From Acidithiobacillus sp. YTS05 (lineage in GTDB: Bacteria; Pseudomonadota; Gammaproteobacteria; Acidithiobacillales; Acidithiobacillaceae), in the NCBI RefSeq assembly GCF_024396695.1, contig NZ_CP094359.1, positions 1,178,001 to 1,242,000 of the forward strand: 64,000 nt of DNA. The letters are read 5' to 3'. Under the pieces are notes generated by a model. That model did not search any database. It was not told the DNA's origin and saw only the letters and a list, made by a program, of their open reading frames with translations. This document shows, one piece after another, positions 20,703 through 30,368 of the stretch (positions are counted from its first letter, which is position 1; each line of letters begins with the position of its first letter). The position numbers and the translations under genes are program-made.

Positions 20703-23320
20703 CGGCCGATAACACGTTGCTCGTGCAGCGTCAAAACTACCGCAGTCCGGATTTTGCCATCGACACGGTGGAACTCGAAATCTTTCTTCGACCCCAAGAC
20801 ACGGAAGTGCGGTCCCGCCTCACACTGCAGCGCCTGAACCCCAGTGCCAAGGATCTGCTGCTCGATGGCGAGGGACTGGAGCTCTTGTCTCTCTCCCTGG
20901 ACGGCAAAGATCTATCCAGCGATCGCCATTCCCGCGAAGCGGGAAAGCTGCGCGTCAAAGACGTCCCCGAACACTTTGTCCTGGAGTCCCGGGTGCGCAT
21001 TCAGCCGGAAGCAAACACCGCCCTGTCCGGCCTCTACTATGCCGATGAGGTCTTTCTGACCCAGTGCGAGGCGGAGGGCTTTCGGCGCATCACCTGGTTT
21101 CTGGACCGCCCTGACGTCCTGGCGCGTTTTACCGTCACCCTGCATGCCCCCAAGGTTTCCTGTCCGATCCTTCTGTCCAACGGCAATTGTGTCGCAACTG
21201 GTGACGCAGATAACGGCTGGCACTGGGCACGCTGGGAAGATCCGTTTCCCAAGCCCTGTTATCTCTTCGCCGCCGTCGGTGGCAGTTTTCACGTCGCCAG
21301 GGATCGTTACCGTACTGGCTCTGGCCGTGAAATTGGCCTGGAGTTGTATGTCGCAGAGCGGGATCGGGACGCCTGCGAGCAGGCCCTGCAGAGTCTGCAA
21401 AAGGCGATGGCTTGGGATGAAAAGGTCTACGGGCGGGAGTACGACCTCGATCGCTACCTGATTGTCGCTACCGACAGTTTCAATATGGGGGCGATGGAAA
21501 ACAAGGGATTGAATATCTTCAATTCCAAGTATGTTTTGGCCAGCCCGGAAACCGCCACTGACGCAGATTATCAGGGAATCGAATCGGTAATCGCCCACGA
21601 ATATTTTCATAACTGGACCGGTAACCGCGTTACTCTGCGCGACTGGTTTCAGCTCAGTCTCAAAGAAGGACTGACGGTATTCCGTGACCAGGAATTTTCC
21701 GCCGACATGAACTCCCGCGGTGTGCAGCGCATCGGCGATGTCCGGCGCTTGCGCGCCGCCCAGTTTGCCGAGGATGCCAGTGCCCTGGCGCATCCCGTGC
21801 GCCCGGAATCCTACAAGGAGATCAATAACTTCTACACGGCAACGGTCTACGAGAAGGGTGCAGAGGTGATCCGCATGATGCACACCCTGCTCGGCGTGGA
21901 AGGATTCCGCGCCGGGACCGACCTCTATTTCCAACGCCACGATGGACAGGCGGTGCGCATCGAAGAACTGCTGGACGCGCTGGCGACCGGCAGTGGCCGC
22001 GACCTCAGCGGCTTTCTGCGCTGGTATTCCCAGGCTGGCACACCACGCCTCAAGGCCGATGGACATTTTGCTGCACAGAGTGGCCGGTATCATTTGCGCC
22101 TGCAGCAGCACACGCCGGTAACGCCGGGCCAGGAAGAAAAGCTGCCGGTACCTATTCCGGTGCGTCTGGCCTTTTTCCACGAAGACGGTACTCCCGCACG
22201 GCTCCCCGACGGACAAGAAGAGACTGTTTTGCTGCTCGAAGAGGCGTCTGGCGAATGGACCTTTGGCCCCTTTGCCAAGCCGGTCCTCCCGTCGCTGCTG
22301 CGGGGGTTTTCCGCGCCGGTACTGCTCGAACGTGGTGATGCCGAGGCAGCGGACTGCTTTCTTGCCCAACATGACGACGACCCCTTTAACCGCTGGGACA
22401 GCTTGCAACGTCTGGCGCAAAAGACCTTACTGGCGAGCATTGCCAATCCCGGGCGTAGCGTGCTCGGCCCAGAACTCCAGGCCGCCTTCGCTGCGGCGCT
22501 CTCGCGACCCCTCGATGATCCGGCATTTTCCGCCGAGCTCCTGAGCCTCCCCACAGAAGAATCCATCGGGCAGCAAATGGATCCCATCGACGTCGACGGG
22601 ATCCATACACAACGAGAGGCGCTGCGTCGCGCCCTGGGGGACACATTCGCCGAGGATTGGCGCCGCCTCTATCACGATCTGGCGGCTCCCTACCGCCGGG
22701 ATGGCCGGGCGATGGGCAGCCGTCGTCTACGTAACCTGGCTCTGTACTATGCCATGAGCTCGGCGCAAGCGGAGGAGACACAAGGTTGGGCCGAGCGGCA
22801 ATATCGTAGTGCCGACAATATGACCGACCGGCTTGCCGCCTTGCAGCTCCTGGCCTTTTCCCCGGACTATGACGCAATGCCGCTGCTGAATGATTTTTAC
22901 CAGCGCTGGCAATCTCATCCGCTCATCATCGATCGCTGGTTTTCCCTGCAGCTCGGGCGCGCCGTGCCTGAGACCTTGCAACGGGCACAGGAGCTGTTGC
23001 AGCATCCGGCATTTTCCTGGCGGGTTCCCAATCGCGTGCGCGCCGTGCTTTCCGCCTTTGCTGCAAATCTACCAGTCTTTCATGCGCGGGACGGCTCCGG
23101 TTATCATTTTTACGGCGAGCAGATCCGCCATCTGGATGATCTCAATCCACAGACCGCAGCACGTCTGGCAACGGTCTTCAGTCGCTGGTCACGCTATGAC
23201 GAAGCGCACCAGCGGCAAATGCGAACCGTCATGGAGGAATTGCTCGGCAAGGATAGGTTGTCTCGGGATTTGGGAGAAATTCTCGAGCGTTCGCTCGGGG
23301 GATCGGAAAAAAGGAGCTGA
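20699..23320 (+). CDS. pepN: Aminopeptidase N (M1 family)
   Basis: An 873-residue zinc metallopeptidase. The exopeptidase motif GAMEN occupies residues 264-268 (in 'FNMGAMENKGLNIFN'). The zinc motif HEYFH is at 300-304, followed by 'NRVTLRDWFQLSLKEGLTVFRDQEF', which supplies the third ligand Glu. The length and the C-terminal helical domain match E. coli PepN (DUF3458 region). It trims N-terminal residues from peptides in the cytoplasm; no signal peptide is present. It starts within the stop of the upstream Dsb-like gene (ATGA). Confidence 0.96.
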   Translation: MTADNTLLVQRQNYRSPDFAIDTVELEIFLRPQDTEVRSRLTLQRLNPSAKDLLLDGEGLELLSLSLDGKDLSSDRHSREAGKLRVKDVPEHFVLESRVRIQPEANTALSGLYYADEVFLTQCEAEGFRRITWFLDRPDVLARFTVTLHAPKVSCPILLSNGNCVATGDADNGWHWARWEDPFPKPCYLFAAVGGSFHVARDRYRTGSGREIGLELYVAERDRDACEQALQSLQKAMAWDEKVYGREYDLDRYLIVATDSFNMGAMENKGLNIFNSKYVLASPETATDADYQGIESVIAHEYFHNWTGNRVTLRDWFQLSLKEGLTVFRDQEFSADMNSRGVQRIGDVRRLRAAQFAEDASALAHPVRPESYKEINNFYTATVYEKGAEVIRMMHTLLGVEGFRAGTDLYFQRHDGQAVRIEELLDALATGSGRDLSGFLRWYSQAGTPRLKADGHFAAQSGRYHLRLQQHTPVTPGQEEKLPVPIPVRLAFFHEDGTPARLPDGQEETVLLLEEASGEWTFGPFAKPVLPSLLRGFSAPVLLERGDAEAADCFLAQHDDDPFNRWDSLQRLAQKTLLASIANPGRSVLGPELQAAFAAALSRPLDDPAFSAELLSLPTEESIGQQMDPIDVDGIHTQREALRRALGDTFAEDWRRLYHDLAAPYRRDGRAMGSRRLRNLALYYAMSSAQAEETQGWAERQYRSADNMTDRLAALQLLAFSPDYDAMPLLNDFYQRWQSHPLIIDRWFSLQLGRAVPETLQRAQELLQHPAFSWRVPNRVRAVLSAFAANLPVFHARDGSGYHFYGEQIRHLDDLNPQTAARLATVFSRWSRYDEAHQRQMRTVMEELLGKDRLSRDLGEILERSLGGSEKRS

Positions 23321-23322
23321 AG

Positions 23323-23625
23323 ATGGGTATCGAAGGGGACGAGCTGTTACAAAAAGCTTTGGCATTGAAAGAAGAAAAATGCCTGGATGCTGCCTATGCT
23401 GTCTTGGGTGGGGCCAACAAAAACGATCAAGTAACGCAACTGGCGGGCTTTTTCTTTGATAGCAACAATTGTGAAACGCTGCAGAAAATCTGCGCCAATC
23501 AGCAGGTCGATGCGGAACAAGCACGGGAATGGGAAGTTAGTGATGCGGAGTATTGCCTCGCACAGAAAATCGCCTTGCTGGCGCGGCGGGTGGAAAGGGT
23601 CCGGGAGAAGCTCGGCAACTGCTGA
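23323..23625 (+). CDS. Hypothetical cysteine-containing protein downstream of pepN
   Basis: A 100-residue soluble protein starting 2 bp after pepN with a good GGAG ribosome-binding site, so almost certainly translated. It is mostly helical in character and has five cysteines (20, 50, 57, 78 and the final residue 100). No family was recognised. The spacing does not match a standard zinc finger. It could be a small thiol or metal-binding partner of the upstream genes, but that is only an inference from position. The next gene is convergent. Confidence 0.65.
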   Translation: MGIEGDELLQKALALKEEKCLDAAYAVLGGANKNDQVTQLAGFFFDSNNCETLQKICANQQVDAEQAREWEVSDAEYCLAQKIALLARRVERVREKLGNC

Positions 23626-23646
23626 GTAGTCCCTGGATTTTCTGTT

Positions 23647-25110
23647 TTAGTCCCAGGGGCGGGGGGCCTGACGGAAGCGCTCCCAGTGTTTGTAAAAGCG
23701 CTTGCTTTCCCGCTCCCTCTGCGCCTCCAGAAAGCCAAGCAGGATCCCTGCACTGAAATCCAACGCGTCATGGCGGCGTTCCGCAGGAAAGAGCTGCGGC
23801 AAGTCCTGGTGGGCAACTTGTGCGTCACGGATGATTCCGGCTGCATCCAATACGGCATGTAACTGTTTGGTGAACGCCTTGCCATCTTTGCTTGGCCAGA
23901 GTTCGGAAACATGACGCAGGACATCACGCAGATTTTTGAGCGCAATGCGCAGCCGATGGAATTGTGCAATTTGCTCCGGCTCCACAAAAACCAAATGCTC
24001 ATCCATCCGCCGCAGGCGCTCCTCCACGTAGTTGCGCAAAGTCTGCTGGCTCTGCAGTGGGTTGCGCAGAACCTGTGACCACAAGGCGAGAAGTTCCGCG
24101 GCAAGCCGCGCCCGGGAATCGACACGGGGATCACGTGTCGTTTTGCGTGCATCGCGCAGAATCTCTTGCAATGGTGTCGCGGGCAGAGAAAAACGCGGGG
24201 CGATGCTTTGCCAATGCTCGGCGAGAGCGTCCAGATCCCGTTGCAGGCTCTGTTCGTGAAACCACACCGCCAGACCGTTGCGTACACCACGCAGTTGATC
24301 TTCGGGATCTGTGCCCTTGCTGAAGCGCAACAATGCACGCAGCGCGCGCACCTCTTTGCGCAACTGGTGCAGGGCGTCGTGCTCGTCGAGCTGCAGCCAT
24401 GCCAAGCCACCGAGAATGGTCTGCGCGGAGTGGATGAGGAGACGGCCAATAGCGTCCCCCGCATTGTCCCGCCCGCGAATGGTGGGTGGATTGGGTTTCG
24501 CTACGGGGATCTCTTTTCCGACCAGCGCGCTGCCGCGTGCCAGCTTACTGGCATCATCCGGGCACAGGGGTAAACTGGCGCAAAGGGCGCTGGCCAGCTG
24601 CAGGAGATCGGCAAGATCTCCCTCCACCAGTTCCAGTTCGATCTCGTGAATCGCTCGTGCCTGACCGGCAGCGCGAATCTCTCCCCAATCTGCAGCGAGT
24701 AAAATTCGGGCATCCTGATAGCGGATTTCGTGCTCCCGACGCTGAAAAACGGTTTCGATGACCGGCGCGAGCGCCAGATTCAGATGTGCTGCGAGCAGCG
24801 TGCGCAGGGTCTCGTCAGTCGCAAAGACGCCCAGATCCGGCTTCTTGCTGCGCACCGACAGATTCCACTCAGGACGCTGGTGTAACCCTCCCTCAGCGCT
24901 TCCTGCAAGTTTGATGGTGGCAACCCACTCCCGGCCTTCTTTACGCACCCGATACGCGATTCCTGCCGCGCGCAGGGCGCCATCCGCACTGTCATAGTAG
25001 ACGGCGTGCATCTCTTTAGCGGCGATGTCGGCACTGTCTACCAGGGGATGACGCAGGATTTCCTCCCACAGCTCCGGGTGCAATACCTCGAGCTTGATCT
25101 CACGCTCCAT
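23647..25110 (-). CDS. CYTH-CHAD domain protein (triphosphatase-like, polyphosphate-associated)
   Basis: A 487-residue protein starting MEREIKLEV, the ExExK motif of CYTH triphosphate tunnel enzymes (Glu2, Glu4, Lys6). The CYTH domain fills about residues 1-200. A CHAD domain follows (about 215-487), with conserved histidine helices 'DEHDALHQLRKEVRALRALLRF' and 'AQFHRLRIALKNLRDVLRH'. E. coli YgiF has the same architecture and is an inorganic triphosphatase; CHAD domains bind polyphosphate and localise to polyphosphate granules in other bacteria. It is the last gene of folD-ppk1-parA-CYTH/CHAD and overlaps parA by 11 bp. The 1110-like upstream extension to 25224 is rejected because a GGGGAG site precedes the chosen ATG. 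Confidence 0.9.
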   Translation of the reverse strand: MEREIKLEVLHPELWEEILRHPLVDSADIAAKEMHAVYYDSADGALRAAGIAYRVRKEGREWVATIKLAGSAEGGLHQRPEWNLSVRSKKPDLGVFATDETLRTLLAAHLNLALAPVIETVFQRREHEIRYQDARILLAADWGEIRAAGQARAIHEIELELVEGDLADLLQLASALCASLPLCPDDASKLARGSALVGKEIPVAKPNPPTIRGRDNAGDAIGRLLIHSAQTILGGLAWLQLDEHDALHQLRKEVRALRALLRFSKGTDPEDQLRGVRNGLAVWFHEQSLQRDLDALAEHWQSIAPRFSLPATPLQEILRDARKTTRDPRVDSRARLAAELLALWSQVLRNPLQSQQTLRNYVEERLRRMDEHLVFVEPEQIAQFHRLRIALKNLRDVLRHVSELWPSKDGKAFTKQLHAVLDAAGIIRDAQVAHQDLPQLFPAERRHDALDFSAGILLGFLEAQRERESKRFYKHWERFRQAPRPWD

Positions 25111-25747
25111 AGCGCTCCCCGGTTTCCACAAAGCGCAATATCCTTGCCCATTGGGGTAGTTCCTTACGTGCCTCGGCCGCCCGCAGATCGGCCAGTCCCA
25201 GTCCCTGCATGGCGGCACGAACATAAATCTGGCTATCGTGCAGAGTGGCCACCAAAGGCAGTTCCAGTTCTTGCAGGAACTCCGTCAGGATCCGTTCCGC
25301 CTGGCTGCGCAGTTTGACGCGGTTGGCAATGACCCCGAGCCGTACCTTGCCCTTGCGAAACCGTTTGATTTCTTCCAGGCGTTGCAGATATTGCTGGCTG
25401 GCATCCATATCGAAGGGCGAGGGGGCAATGGGCACCAACAAGACCTCGACTTCGCCTAGCATGTCTTCCAGACGCCCGCGCTTGAGTCCCGCAGGTGCGT
25501 CAAAAACTACATAATCGCTCGGCGGATAGCCACGAAAGTCGCGCTCGGGGTCATCAATTAGGTCAATACGCGGCAAATGCTCAGGTCTTCGCTTTCCCCA
25601 GCTCAGGCTCGAGCCCTGGGGATCCAGGTCGGCCAGCAGAACTGATCCCCGTAGGGCGAGGAGGCTGGCAAGATTGGTCGAGATCGTGGTCTTTCCCGAT
25701 CCTCCCTTGCTGTTGAGTACCAGCACGCGACATTGCGACTTAGTCAC
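25100..25747 (-). CDS. ParA/MinD-family ATPase in a polyphosphate operon
   Basis: A 215-residue P-loop ATPase from a GTG that overlaps the ppk1 stop (an ATG at 25765 is an alternative). The deviant Walker A motif KGGSGKTT spans residues 14-21 with the signature Lys14. 'LADLDPQGSS' (Walker A') and 'YVVFDAPAG' (Walker B) follow, then 'VLLVPIAPSPFD'. It lacks an N-terminal DNA-binding domain and a visible C-terminal amphipathic MinD helix, so it resembles the small ParA/McdA cargo-positioning ATPases that pattern on the nucleoid. No ParB or parS-like partner is adjacent; its neighbours are Ppk1 and a CHAD protein. A role in spacing or partitioning polyphosphate granules is inferred from this context. 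Confidence 0.85.
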   Translation of the reverse strand: MTKSQCRVLVLNSKGGSGKTTISTNLASLLALRGSVLLADLDPQGSSLSWGKRRPEHLPRIDLIDDPERDFRGYPPSDYVVFDAPAGLKRGRLEDMLGEVEVLLVPIAPSPFDMDASQQYLQRLEEIKRFRKGKVRLGVIANRVKLRSQAERILTEFLQELELPLVATLHDSQIYVRAAMQGLGLADLRAAEARKELPQWARILRFVETGERYGA

Positions 25748-27824
25748 CGCTACTGCCCCGCGCATATTGGTCAAGCAGGCTTTGCTGGGCACTGAAACAA
25801 TCGCTATCCATCTGACGCAGCGAGCGATAGCTGCCGTCTGACTGCATCTCCCAGGCATTGCAGTGGTCTTGCAGGTAATAGTCCAGTGCCTCGCGGCGGA
25901 TGCGCTTTTTCAGATCGGGATCGCGAATGGGAACGGCGACTTCCAGACGCCGGAACAGGTTACGTCCCATCCAGTCAGCACTGGAAATCCAAACCTCTGG
26001 GTTGCCATTTCCACCGAAGAAAAAGACGCGGCTGTGTTCGAGGAAACGCCCAACAATGGAAACCACCCGGATGTTTTCCGAAACGTCGGGGATGCCTGGG
26101 CGTAAGGCGCAGGCGCCGCGAACGATGAGGCTGACCTGTACCCCGGCCTGGGAGGCCTGATAGAGATCGCGGATCAGATCGGGATCGATGAGGGCATTGA
26201 CGCGGATGATGATGCGCCCGCGTGGTCCGAGGGCAGTTTCGGCGGCGATACGCTCGCGCATCGCACTGAACAGATTGAAGGGGCTCTGCAGGAGATGTTT
26301 GAGGCGGGGCGCCTGACCGATGCCGGTGATGTGCATGAACAGGGCGTTCATGTCGGCGGTGATGCCAGGATCGGCAGTGAGCAGACTGAAGTCGGTATAG
26401 ATGCGCGCGTTGCGTGGATGATAGTTGCCGGTACCGAGATGCCCATAGAGGCGAATTCCATCCTCCTCGCGGCGCAGGACGAGGATCATCTTGGCGTGTA
26501 CTTTGTGCTTGACGACGCCGTATACCACCTGCACGCCAACACTTTCCAGTTCTTCAGCCAGGCGGATGTTGTTGGCTTCATCAAAGCGTGCCTTGAGTTC
26601 GATGACTGCCGTCACCTGCTTGCCAGCCACTGCCGCGTCCATCAGGGCCTGGACGATGGCGGAATCGCTGGTGGTGCGATATAGGGTCTGTTTGATCCCC
26701 AGGACCTGCGGATCGGCGGCGGCCTGGCGCACGAAATCGATGATCGGGGTAAAGCTTTGATAAGGATGATGCAGGAGCAACGACCCCCGCCGCAGTTGGG
26801 CAAAGATCTCCTCACTGCGCAGGCAGCGATCGGGTAGACCCGGTACGAAGGGAGAGTACAGCAGGTCCGGACGCGGGACCATATCGATGATTGCCGCCAT
26901 CCGCGACAGATTGACCGGTCCACTCAGGGTATAGAGGTTTTCCGCCGGCAGATCGAAATGGCGCAATAGATATTCGTAGACATTTGCCGGGCAATTATTC
27001 GCCACCTCCAGGCGCACTGCCTCGCCAAACGGCCGGGTGCTGAGTTCATCGACAATCGCATCGAGCAGGTTGTCGACTTCTTCCTCGTCAACAAAGAGTT
27101 CACTGTTGCGGGTCACCCGGAACTGATAAAACCCCTTTACCTCCAGACCGGGAAACAGCTGAGCGATATTCTCGTGAATGACCGAAGAGAGGAACACGAA
27201 ATCCGTTGGGCCGGCGATCTCTCTGGGTATCTGGATGATCCGGGGAAGGATGCGTGGTGCCTGGACGATGGCGATGGGGCTGTGCCGCCCGTACGCATCA
27301 TCTCCTTCCAGGACAATCGCAAAATTCAGCCCCTTGTTCTGCACCTTGGGAAAGGGATGGGCGGGATCGAGGCTGAGGGGGGTCAGCAAGGGCAAGACTT
27401 CATTGCGAAAATACTCCGCCACCCAACGCCTTTGCGCTGCCTTCCACTCTCGCCGCCGCAGCAAATGGATACCCTCTGCGGCCAGGGCAGGGATCAGGCG
27501 GTCATTGAGACAAGAGTATTGGGCGGCGATGATCTCGTGTGCAACCCGCGATACCGCCCGCATTTCTTCATCCGGACCGAGACCATCGAGACCGAGAGGG
27601 CCGGCCCCATACTTGCGTCGCTGCATGACGCCGGCGAAGCGTACCTCGAAGAACTCATCCAGGTTGCTGGAAACGATGGTCAGGAAGCGCAAACGCTCCA
27701 GGAGAGGGACGCGCTCGTCGTCGGCCAGGGCCAGCACCCTCCGATTGAATTCGAGGATGCTGAGATCGCGATTGAAATACAGGCTGGGGTCGTTGAGCGC
27801 CGGAAGAGTAGCGGGATCAGACAA
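25740..27824 (-). CDS. ppk: Polyphosphate kinase 1
   Basis: A 694-residue protein, normal for PPK1. It begins with '[19 protein letters not shown]' (the N-domain signature), then '[11 protein letters not shown]', '[20 protein letters not shown]', '[18 protein letters not shown]', '[24 protein letters not shown]', and the catalytic phospho-histidine region '[13 protein letters not shown]' followed by '[19 protein letters not shown]'. It reversibly polymerises the gamma-phosphate of ATP into polyphosphate at the membrane. It overlaps folD upstream by 8 bp and parA downstream, so it is expressed as part of the operon. In acidithiobacilli polyphosphate is linked to metal tolerance and energy storage. 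Confidence 0.97.
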   Translation of the reverse strand: MSDPATLPALNDPSLYFNRDLSILEFNRRVLALADDERVPLLERLRFLTIVSSNLDEFFEVRFAGVMQRRKYGAGPLGLDGLGPDEEMRAVSRVAHEIIAAQYSCLNDRLIPALAAEGIHLLRRREWKAAQRRWVAEYFRNEVLPLLTPLSLDPAHPFPKVQNKGLNFAIVLEGDDAYGRHSPIAIVQAPRILPRIIQIPREIAGPTDFVFLSSVIHENIAQLFPGLEVKGFYQFRVTRNSELFVDEEEVDNLLDAIVDELSTRPFGEAVRLEVANNCPANVYEYLLRHFDLPAENLYTLSGPVNLSRMAAIIDMVPRPDLLYSPFVPGLPDRCLRSEEIFAQLRRGSLLLHHPYQSFTPIIDFVRQAAADPQVLGIKQTLYRTTSDSAIVQALMDAAVAGKQVTAVIELKARFDEANNIRLAEELESVGVQVVYGVVKHKVHAKMILVLRREEDGIRLYGHLGTGNYHPRNARIYTDFSLLTADPGITADMNALFMHITGIGQAPRLKHLLQSPFNLFSAMRERIAAETALGPRGRIIIRVNALIDPDLIRDLYQASQAGVQVSLIVRGACALRPGIPDVSENIRVVSIVGRFLEHSRVFFFGGNGNPEVWISSADWMGRNLFRRLEVAVPIRDPDLKKRIRREALDYYLQDHCNAWEMQSDGSYRSLRQMDSDCFSAQQSLLDQYARGSSGD

Positions 27825-28686
27825 GCTGGCGATCCTCCCTACGTAGCAGCGCGGCGCGTAAGGTATTCTGCAGTAAGGTGGCCACCGTCATCGGACCGAC
27901 ACCGCCGGGAACCGGGGTAATCCACGCGGCACGTTCCGCCGCCGGCGCAAACTCCACATCGCCAGCGATACTGCCATCCTCCAGGCGATTGATGCCGACA
28001 TCGATCACTGCGGCACCCGGTTTGATCCATGTGCCGCGCACCAGGCCGGGTTTGCCGGCAGCGGCGACCAAAATGTCGGCGCGTGCCACATGCGCCTGCA
28101 GATCCTGGGTGAAGCGATGACAAACCGTCACGGTCGCGCCGGCGAGCAGCAGTTCGAGTGCCATGGGCCGACCAACAATGTTGGAGGCACCAACGATCAC
28201 CGCTTCCTTCCCCTTGATCGGGATTTCATATTCCTGCAGTAACGTCATGATCCCGGCCGGTGTACACGAGCGCAGGGTAGGCACGCGTAGGGCCAGACGC
28301 CCGACATTGTAGGGATGAAAGCCATCCACGTCTTTGTCTACGGCGATGGCTTCGATCATGCTTTCCGCGTCGAATTGTGCGGGGAGCGGGAGCTGTACCA
28401 GGATGCCGTCGATCTGCTCATCGGCATTGCAGCGGGCGATTTGCTGCAGCAACTCCGCCGGGCTGCTGGTGGCCGCCAGGGTATGGGAGAACGACTGGAT
28501 GCCCACCTGCGCGCAGGCGTTTTTCTTGTGCTGCACATAAATCTGCGAGGCCGGATCCTCGCCCACCAGGATGACTGCGAGTCCCGGAGCCCTGCCGTAC
28601 TGGCGCTGAAACGCCTGCACACCGCCGCGCAGTTGCTCACGCAGTCGTCCTGCAACCGCTTTGCCATCGATCCGAATCGCCGTCAT
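27817..28686 (-). CDS. folD: Bifunctional methylenetetrahydrofolate dehydrogenase / cyclohydrolase
   Basis: A 289-residue enzyme with the family signatures '[28 protein letters not shown]' (catalytic Lys in YVxxKxxxC), 'GILVQLPLP', '[12 protein letters not shown]' and '[16 protein letters not shown]'. It interconverts 5,10-methylene-THF, methenyl-THF and 10-formyl-THF for purine, Met and formyl-tRNA synthesis. It is the first large gene of the ppk operon; its ATG overlaps the stop of a 20-codon leader ORF, and its GGAGGG ribosome-binding site lies within that ORF. Confidence 0.96.
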   Translation of the reverse strand: MTAIRIDGKAVAGRLREQLRGGVQAFQRQYGRAPGLAVILVGEDPASQIYVQHKKNACAQVGIQSFSHTLAATSSPAELLQQIARCNADEQIDGILVQLPLPAQFDAESMIEAIAVDKDVDGFHPYNVGRLALRVPTLRSCTPAGIMTLLQEYEIPIKGKEAVIVGASNIVGRPMALELLLAGATVTVCHRFTQDLQAHVARADILVAAAGKPGLVRGTWIKPGAAVIDVGINRLEDGSIAGDVEFAPAAERAAWITPVPGGVGPMTVATLLQNTLRAALLRREDRQLV

Positions 28687-28745
28687 TTGCTGCCCTCCGT
28701 AACAGCAGAAGGGAGCGGAGCAAAGAGACGAGTTGGGGAGTCCAT
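28683..28745 (-). CDS. Putative 20-residue leader peptide coupled to folD
   Basis: ATG at 28745 is preceded by AAGGA at the right distance. The frame [20 protein letters not shown] ends in a TGA at 28685-28683 that overlaps the folD ATG (ATGA). It lies between the promoter (28785-28813) and folD, so it would be the first translated frame of the operon. No run of a single amino acid suggests classical attenuation; translational coupling to folD is the simpler reading. It may be fortuitous. Confidence 0.4.
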   Translation of the reverse strand: MDSPTRLFAPLPSAVTEGSK

Positions 28746-28784
28746 GGGATCCTTCTATAGGTAAGATCTACAATATTGATGGAG

Positions 28785-28813
28785 ATTGTTCGGGGCCCAC
28801 TGCGCGTTGTCAA
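28785..28813 (-). promoter_or_regulatory. Promoter of the folD-ppk-parA-CHAD operon
   Basis: On the minus strand a perfect TTGACA -35 (28808-28813) is separated by exactly 17 bp from AACAAT (28785-28790, four of six matches to TATAAT). The predicted start is near 28778, about 30 nt before the leader ORF. The -10 region is GC-poor while the spacer is very GC-rich. Confidence 0.6.
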
Positions 28814-28825
28814 GCGCTAGCAATC

Positions 28826-30364
28826 TCATTCTTGATATGCCGCCGCATCGGTAAGATCTGCTGACGAATGACGCCCGATAGCGCGCAGCAGCAAGGTGAT
28901 GAGGATGGCAAACAAAAAGTTGAGGAGCAGGGCATACAAACCGATGTAGCCCGGAATGGTCCAGCCAAAGAAATGAAGCGCGTAACCGGATTTCTGGAAG
29001 CCCGTCAAGGATGCTGCCCAGATGGCCCAACCCAAAGCAATGGCCCAGGCGATGAGTAGGGCGCGGGGATCAAACCAGCGCGTGTAGATGCCGCTGACGA
29101 TGGCCGGCAGGGTTTGTAAAATCAGGATGCCGCCCAGGAGCTGTAGCTGGATGGCAAAATGGGTAGGCAGTAGCAGAATGAAGAGCAGGGCCCCAAATTT
29201 CACCATCAGCGATACCAGCTTCGCCATTTGCGTTTCGCGCCTGGCATCGCAGTCGGGGCGGAGGTAGGCGCGATAGATATTGCGGGTGAACAGATTGGCA
29301 GCGGCAATGGACATGATGGCTGCCGGAACCAGAGCGCCAATGGCCACCGCGGCAAAGCCGATCCCGACAAAATAATCCGGGAAATAGCGTAACAGCAGAC
29401 CGGGCATGGCGAACTGCGGTCCATATCGATGAAAGTAGGGCGCGAGCGCCGGATTGTCGGGTAAATTTGCCGCATAGGCCATGTAACCGAGCAAAGCGAT
29501 CAGACCCAGCACAAACGAATAGGCCGGCAGAAAGATCCAGTTGCGGCGTAAGGTTTTGGGGCCTTTGGCAGAGAGCACCGCCGTGGTGGCATGCGGGTAG
29601 AGCATCAGCGCGAGGGCAGACCCGAGAGCCAAGGTCAGATAAAAGGACTGCGTGCCAAAATTTCCGGAGTGGATGGGCGGCAGATAGAGATGCTCGGCGG
29701 GAACCGCCGCAAAGATCTTGCCAAAGCCGCCCAGCTTCCACGGCACGACAATGATCAGAGCGAGCACGGTGATATAGACCAGCAGATCCTTGACCACGGC
29801 AATGGAGGCCGGCGCGCGCAGACCACTGGTGTAGGTGAAAGCCGCCAGGACCACAAAAGCGATGATCAGGGGAAGCTCCCCGACAATACCGTGGCTGGGA
29901 AAACCGAGGCCGCCAATCACGACTTCCACACCCACCAATTGCAGGGCGATGTACGGCATGGTGGCGACGATGCCGGTCAGGGCAATCACCAGGGCCAGTG
30001 CTGGACTATCATAACGGGCGGCGACGAAGTCCGCGGCGGTGATGAAATTGTGATGTTTGGCAATGACCCAAAGCCGGGGCAAAACGGAAAACACGAGCGG
30101 GTAGACCAGTACCGTGTAGGGGAGGGCAAAGAAACCCAGGGCGCCGGCGCCGAATACCAGGGCTGGTACAGCAACGAAGGTGTAGGCGGTATAGAGGTCG
30201 CCACCGATGAGGAACCAGGTGATCCAGTTACCAAAGCGGCGCCCGCCCAGTCCCCATTCGTGCAGATGCCCGAGATCACCGCGTTGCCAGCGGGCGGAAA
30301 GGAATCCCAGCACTGCAATCAGCACGAAGAGAGCGACAAAAACGATGGTGGCGGTGATGTGCAT
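28826..30364 (-). CDS. Sodium:solute symporter family permease
   Basis: A 512-residue integral membrane protein with about 13 transmembrane segments. It starts at MHITATIVFVALFVLIAVLGF, chosen because the preceding reading frame overlaps its partner gene. 'GDLYTAYTFVAVPALVFGAGALGFFALPYT', 'YDSPALALVIALTGIVATMPYIALQLVG' and 'ALVPAAIMSIAAANLFTRNIYR' match the SSS family branch of monocarboxylate and solute symporters (MctC/PanF-like) that pair with a small DUF3311 protein. It imports an organic acid or similar solute with Na+ or H+. The substrate is not predictable. Confidence 0.88.
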   Translation of the reverse strand: MHITATIVFVALFVLIAVLGFLSARWQRGDLGHLHEWGLGGRRFGNWITWFLIGGDLYTAYTFVAVPALVFGAGALGFFALPYTVLVYPLVFSVLPRLWVIAKHHNFITAADFVAARYDSPALALVIALTGIVATMPYIALQLVGVEVVIGGLGFPSHGIVGELPLIIAFVVLAAFTYTSGLRAPASIAVVKDLLVYITVLALIIVVPWKLGGFGKIFAAVPAEHLYLPPIHSGNFGTQSFYLTLALGSALALMLYPHATTAVLSAKGPKTLRRNWIFLPAYSFVLGLIALLGYMAYAANLPDNPALAPYFHRYGPQFAMPGLLLRYFPDYFVGIGFAAVAIGALVPAAIMSIAAANLFTRNIYRAYLRPDCDARRETQMAKLVSLMVKFGALLFILLLPTHFAIQLQLLGGILILQTLPAIVSGIYTRWFDPRALLIAWAIALGWAIWAASLTGFQKSGYALHFFGWTIPGYIGLYALLLNFLFAILITLLLRAIGRHSSADLTDAAAYQE

Positions 30365-30368
30365 AGAA

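Noticed and set aside
23628..23656. Hairpin CCCTGG / CCAGGG between the orphan and the CYTH-CHAD gene as a bidirectional terminator
   Set aside because: The stem is only 6 bp, it overlaps the CYTH-CHAD stop region and no T-run follows.
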